A DNA stretch of 11,951 nt, taken from NCBI RefSeq assembly GCF_000149955.1, contig NC_030990.1, positions 4,902,310 through 4,914,260 on the forward strand, read 5' to 3'. Shown piece by piece: positions 9,604-11,951 of this stretch. The notes under the pieces were generated by a model. That model worked only from the letters and a program-made list of their open reading frames with translations. It ran no database searches and was not told the DNA's origin. Positions within the stretch are counted from its first letter, which is position 1. Each line of letters starts with the position of its first letter. The DNA is from Fusarium oxysporum f. sp. lycopersici 4287. Its lineage: Eukaryota > Ascomycota > Sordariomycetes > Hypocreales > Nectriaceae. Both the position numbers and the translations under genes were made by a program.

Positions 9604-9700
9604 AAGGGTTAGGGTTAAGAAAGCAATAAGAGGGTTAGGGTTAAGAGAGCAATAAGAGGGTTAGGGTTAAGAAAAGGAATAAAGGTTAGGGTTAAAGAGT
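9604..9700 (+). repeat. 26-bp minisatellite carrying telomeric TTAGGG pairs
   Basis: GGGTTAGGGTTAAGA starts at 9606, 9632 and 9658 (period 26), followed by AAGCAATAAGA-like spacers, with a fourth decayed copy near 9684. The telomere-like units run on the plus strand, opposite to the CCCTAA cluster at 3770-3841, so they bound the helicase block on its right. Confidence 0.7.
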
Positions 9701-9785
9701 TAAGATTAGGAAGAAGTATATAATTAAAAAGAAAAGAATATATAAAAACAGAAAAGTAAAGTTATAATATAAGAAAAGAAAAGTA

Positions 9786-9790
9786 ATATA
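9786..9790. repeat. Left target-site duplication ATATA
   Basis: These five bases immediately before the left LTR are repeated exactly after the right LTR (10270-10274). Five bases is the usual LTR-retrotransposon length. The AT-rich context makes a chance match possible. Confidence 0.6.
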
Positions 9791-9921
9791 TGTAACGGTT
9801 GCACAAGCCGTTAAACCACAGGGCAAAAGATCGGGCCATAATCGCTATGCAAGCAATCATGGGTGTGCTACAGCTGCCTTATAGAAGCCTTACAGCGCTG
9901 TTACGGGCACGAATCGTAACA
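9791..9921 (-). repeat. Left LTR of the TRIM (3' LTR in minus orientation)
   Basis: 131 bases, identical base for base to 10139-10269 by eye. It starts TG and ends CA. Hairpins lie at both ends: TAACGG/CCGTTA at the left and CGTAACA/TGTTACG at the right. Confidence 0.85.
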
Positions 9922-9945
9922 CGATGCTCCCTCTTCAGGGGCTTT
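9922..9945 (-). other. Candidate polypurine tract
   Basis: On the minus strand this reads CTGAAGAGGGAGCATCG directly up to the left LTR, with a ten-base purine run ending about five bases from the LTR. This is the expected place for plus-strand priming if the element is read on the minus strand. Confidence 0.45.
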
Positions 9946-10079
9946 CGTCCTCGAAGCCCGCTGAAGCCGGCCGCCACAGGGGGAACCAAGCCCTGTGCGG
10001 TGCAGCTGCCAACCTCCCAAGGCGTACCCCGCAGTGCCCCTCTGCGTTACGTAGGCACCCTTGTGAGCAGCTATACCAA

Positions 10080-10127
10080 AGGCTGCAAGGGGGAATCGAA
10101 CCCTTGACCTTCGGGCCACCCGCTAAC
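10080..10127 (-). other. tRNA-like segment with a B-box match in the TRIM
   Basis: The minus strand contains GGTTCGATTCC (plus 10092-10102), matching the tRNA T-loop/B-box consensus, preceded by CCCGAAGGTC and by TAGCGGGTGG, which resembles an A box. GCTG and CAGC at the two sides could pair as a short acceptor-like stem. The A-to-B distance is too short for a whole tRNA, the T-stem pairs imperfectly, and no anticodon arm is visible, so this is not called a functional tRNA gene. Confidence 0.45.
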
Positions 10128-10138
10128 AGCGATTATCG
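10128..10138 (-). other. Candidate self-priming primer-binding site
   Basis: Directly downstream of the right LTR on the minus strand is CG-ATAATCGCT. Its nine bases ATAATCGCT are the exact complement of AGCGATTAT inside the LTR (plus 10186-10194). That segment begins 37 bases after a TATAAG box, where a transcript would start. This is the Tf1/sushi-type arrangement in which the RNA's own 5' end primes reverse transcription. Confidence 0.5.
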
Positions 10139-10269
10139 TGTAACGGTTGCACAAGCCGTTAAACCACAGGGCAAAAGATCGGGCCATAATCGCTATGCAA
10201 GCAATCATGGGTGTGCTACAGCTGCCTTATAGAAGCCTTACAGCGCTGTTACGGGCACGAATCGTAACA
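10139..10269 (-). repeat. Right LTR of the TRIM (5' LTR in minus orientation)
   Basis: Identical copy of 9791-9921. Read on the minus strand it begins TGTTACG and ends CCGTTACA, with a TATAAG box at LTR position 39 and the inferred RNA start at about position 76. This implies a U3 of about 75 bases and R plus U5 of about 56. Confidence 0.85.
10226..10231 (-). promoter_or_regulatory. TATA-like box in the LTR
   Basis: TATAAG on the minus strand, 37 bases upstream of the AGCGATTAT segment proposed as the transcript start. A second copy is in the left LTR (plus 9878-9883). No experimental support. Confidence 0.45.
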
Positions 10270-10274
10270 ATATA
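10270..10274. repeat. Right target-site duplication ATATA
   Basis: Exact copy of 9786-9790, directly after the right LTR's terminal CA. Confidence 0.6.
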
Positions 10275-10514
10275 TAGAAAGGAAATAAAAGTATTAAAGC
10301 TAAAAGGAGTAATTTAAATTTAAAATAAGATAAGAGTTTTTTAATTAGTTTACTAAAGGCAATACATATAGCAGATGCAGTGCAGTAATGCTAGGTTAAG
10401 TAAGGCAATAAGATAAAAGGGCAGAGAAGGAAAAGTAGTTATAGAGGACTAACGACTAGAGTAAAGAGTATATAAAGGAAAAAAGTAAGATAAGTTATAG
10501 TAAGTAGTATATAC

Positions 10515-10658
10515 TAACTGCTAATAATATTAAAGTATAGAGTAAGGAAATAACTGCTAATAATATTAAAGTATAAAGTAAGGAAATAACTGCTAATAAT
10601 ATTAAAGTATAGAGTAAGGAAATAACTACTAGCATTATTAAATCGGGGAGTAAAGGAA
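10515..10658. repeat. 36-bp tandem repeat, three good copies plus one decayed
   Basis: TAACTGCTAATAATATTAAA begins units at 10515, 10551 and 10587, each 36 bases, with one base difference (GTATAAAG for GTATAGAG in the second). A fourth, diverged unit starts at 10623 (TAACTACTAGCATTATTAAA). Noncoding; the copies are better preserved than most of the zone. Confidence 0.8.
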
Positions 10659-10699
10659 GAATTATAGGGTAAGAGAGAAAGCTAAATAAGGGATAAAGG

Positions 10700-10760
10700 G
10701 GGTTAAGGTTATAGACCGCCGAAGCAGTATATACGGCAGGTATAGCGCAGTAGCGCTAAG
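10700..10760. other. GC-normal patch with a hairpin
   Basis: Contains ACCGCCGAAGC and a perfect inverted repeat AGCGC-AGTA-GCGCT at 10744-10757. It stands out from AT-rich flanks; no function is recognised. Confidence 0.4.
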
Positions 10761-10783
10761 GGCTAGAGCTAAGGTAGAAAAAG

Positions 10784-10903
10784 CAAATTACATAAAGTAT
10801 ATGAGAATTAGAATCCTATATAAATTAAAACTGCGCTAACCCTAAATTCCAAATTGCATAAAGTATATGCAAATTAGAATCCTATATAAATTAAAACTGC
10901 GCT
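10784..10903. repeat. Two 54-bp direct repeats, period 66
   Basis: CAAATT(A/G)CATAAAGTATATG...AAACTGCGCT occurs at 10784-10837 and 10850-10903 with a few mismatches. The 12-base spacer contains a telomere-like AACCCTAA. Confidence 0.75.
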
Positions 10904-10994
10904 ATTAATAATAGGGGGTAGGCATAAATTAAAAATAAGGGGTTAATGCAAATTAAAACTATAGTAGATAATTTAATAAAACTAGTATTATTAA
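10904..10994. other. AT-rich spacer
   Basis: No gene, repeat or signal recognised apart from a third short ATGCAAATTAAAAC fragment near 10947 that echoes the preceding direct repeats. Confidence 0.4.
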
Positions 10995-11870
10995 AAAGCA
11001 GAGATTTAGGTAAATTATCTATTTTATTTTTAAGGTATTACCAGTTTATTTATAGTTATAATACTAAGTTAAAGTTTAGGTATTAATTAGAGGATATTAT
11101 AGAAAGTAGATAATTTAAGCAGTTTAATTAGCCAGATATAATATAGAGAGTAGGCTATTAGCAATAGAGTTTAATATTTAAGATTAAGGGGCTAAATAAA
11201 ACAAAGCAAGAGTAGGAGTAAAGAGATAAAAACATTAAGTATTATAACCGAGAAGACTATATATTGCTATCTAATTTTCTAATATATATATATAATATAG
11301 ACCTATTTATTTATTATTTACCTGTATTTTTATTTCCTATTTATATAAAATGCAAATATATATGTATTATAAATAAAGTATTAGTATATTTAAAGAATAA
11401 CTATATATTAATAATAAAATTTAAAGTAAGGCAAGTATAAGAAGCAGTTAATATAATCCCTGGTATTATTAAGAACTAGGCAGAGTTAGAGAAGTAGGAA
11501 TTGCTATTACTAACTATAGAACAGATCCTATATATATTACTGCCTAAGGATAACAGTAAAGGTTATAATAAGTGCAGGTATATAGGATTAACTAATAGGC
11601 ATATTTTAGATTATTATAAACTTAAGTATAGGTTTATTAGCAGCTGCAAGAGAGGATAATATATAAGACGAATAATAATAACTAAGAAGCTATAGAGAGA
11701 AGGCATATAATACTAGCAATTATTCTAGACCTAAGCAAAAAGTAGGTTTATTAAGGTTAAACGCAGTATTAAGGTTTATTAAAATAAAGACTAGGAATAA
11801 GAACGGATTAGCTAACAATCAGACCGTGGCAATAACGGTCTTATTTAATCTAGACGAGAATGGTTTTTAG
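10995..11870 (+). pseudogene. Second RIP-damaged gene fragment with an OrsD-like C2H2 domain
   Basis: Read through its TAA/TAG codons, frame 2 is collinear from about 10995 to about 11870. Recognisable parts in order: E-D-I-I-E-S-R near 11090; N-R-E-D-Y-I-L-L-S near 11240; Y-L-P then I-K-C-K-Y-I-C around 11320-11370 (first cysteine region); a helical stretch with V-N-I-I-P-G-I-I-K-N and A-E-L-E near 11440-11490; G-Y-N-K-C-R-Y-I near 11560 (second, degraded finger); then C-K-R-G near 11650 and Q-L-F-Q-T near 11720. This spacing matches the N-terminal OrsD/DUF3505 region found in fungal telomere-linked helicases and related proteins. No helicase part is present in the window. It may be the start of another helicase copy running off to the right or an independent OrsD-type gene. 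Ends are approximate. Confidence 0.5.
11821..11841. repeat. Inverted repeat AGACCGT-7-ACGGTCT
   Basis: Perfect seven-base arms around the loop GGCAATA, located where AT-rich RIP composition gives way to normal composition. No terminator-like T run on the plus strand. Confidence 0.6.
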
Positions 11871-11951
11871 GCCGAAGGGAGAGCCACAATATTTAGAATC
11901 CAGCCCAGAACCTAAGTACTCGACGCCAGAGGACCAAAACGCATGCACATA
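11871..11951. other. Normal-composition edge, no gene called
   Basis: TCA, TGG, CG and CA reappear at ordinary frequency, so this DNA has escaped RIP. It is too short to recognise a gene, although the preceding frame remains mostly readable into it. Confidence 0.4.

Larger units (their letters stand above)
9791..10269 (-). mobile_element. TRIM: 479-bp non-autonomous LTR retrotransposon
   Basis: Two identical 131-bp direct repeats, each TGTAACGG...CGTAACA (TG...CA ends), enclose a 217-bp internal region, flanked by ATATA on both sides. The internal region is far too short for gag or pol, so the element would depend on another element's proteins. Minus-strand orientation is inferred from three features: a TATAAG box in the LTR, a primer-binding site next to the right LTR, and a purine run just before the left LTR. 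It has normal GC content in a RIP-ravaged setting. Identical LTRs suggest a recent insertion after the surrounding mutation, or a duplication too short to trigger RIP. Small open frames inside are not considered genes. Confidence 0.8.

Noticed and set aside
1346..9790. Centromeric or mitochondrial origin of the AT-rich DNA
   Set aside because: Mitochondrial genes or tRNAs are absent, and the substitution pattern plus the readable nuclear helicase relic and telomeric repeats fit RIP-mutated subtelomeric DNA better.
10080..10140. A functional tRNA gene on the minus strand
   Set aside because: The B-box match is good, but the T-stem pairs imperfectly, the anticodon arm is missing and the A-to-B spacing is too short.
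9799..10232. Several open frames of 70-100 codons on both strands
   Set aside because: They lie entirely inside the TRIM, overlap each other in different frames, and part of the reading comes from the LTR and the tRNA-like segment. Being GC-normal in an AT-rich zone is enough to explain the lack of stops.
9791..10269. A CRISPR array or bacterial integron-like repeat
   Set aside because: There are only two long repeats with TG...CA ends and a target duplication in a eukaryotic context; an LTR element explains all of it.

Overview
The window looks like subtelomeric DNA from a filamentous ascomycete (Pezizomycotina). Three things point there: a spliced gene with a short fungal-type intron at the left end, about 10 kb of extremely AT-rich DNA with the marks of repeat-induced point mutation (RIP: few CpA/TpG, excess TpA, stop codons in every frame), and scattered TTAGGG/CCCTAA telomere-type repeats. 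The species cannot be told from the sequence.

Layout. 1-1116: a normal-composition gene for a multi-pass membrane protein with one intron; its frame is cut by a TAA at 967 although the same frame stays readable to 1116. 1117-1345: transition into the RIP zone. 1346-3330: the most severely mutated AT block, with no recognisable gene. 3331-3841: less mutated patches, a perfect palindrome, a TTAGGG doublet and then an inverted CCCTAA cluster. About 4180-9250 (+): a long, dead gene that can still be read through its stops as a telomere-linked RecQ-type helicase: an OrsD-like C2H2 domain, a long middle domain, and a RecQ helicase core with relics of motifs I, II and VI. At least two frameshifts (frame 1 to 2 between about 7000 and 7300, back to 1 near 8150) and dozens of stops kill it. 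9250-9785: purine-rich DNA ending in a 26-bp minisatellite that carries TTAGGG pairs.

9791-10269: a GC-normal 479-bp insertion with two identical 131-bp TG...CA direct repeats and an ATATA target duplication. This is a terminal-repeat retrotransposon in miniature (TRIM). Several independent signals (TATA-like box, purine tract, and a primer-binding site complementary to the inferred transcript start) place it on the minus strand and suggest self-priming like Tf1. 10276-10990: AT-rich DNA with a 36-bp and a 66-bp tandem repeat. 10995 to about 11870 (+): a second RIP-damaged gene fragment with another OrsD-like zinc-finger relic. The last ~130 bases return to ordinary composition.

Overall reading: a telomere-helicase block bounded by outward-facing telomeric repeats was silenced and degraded by RIP, next to an accessory membrane-protein gene, and was later hit by a small non-autonomous LTR element that shows no RIP damage.
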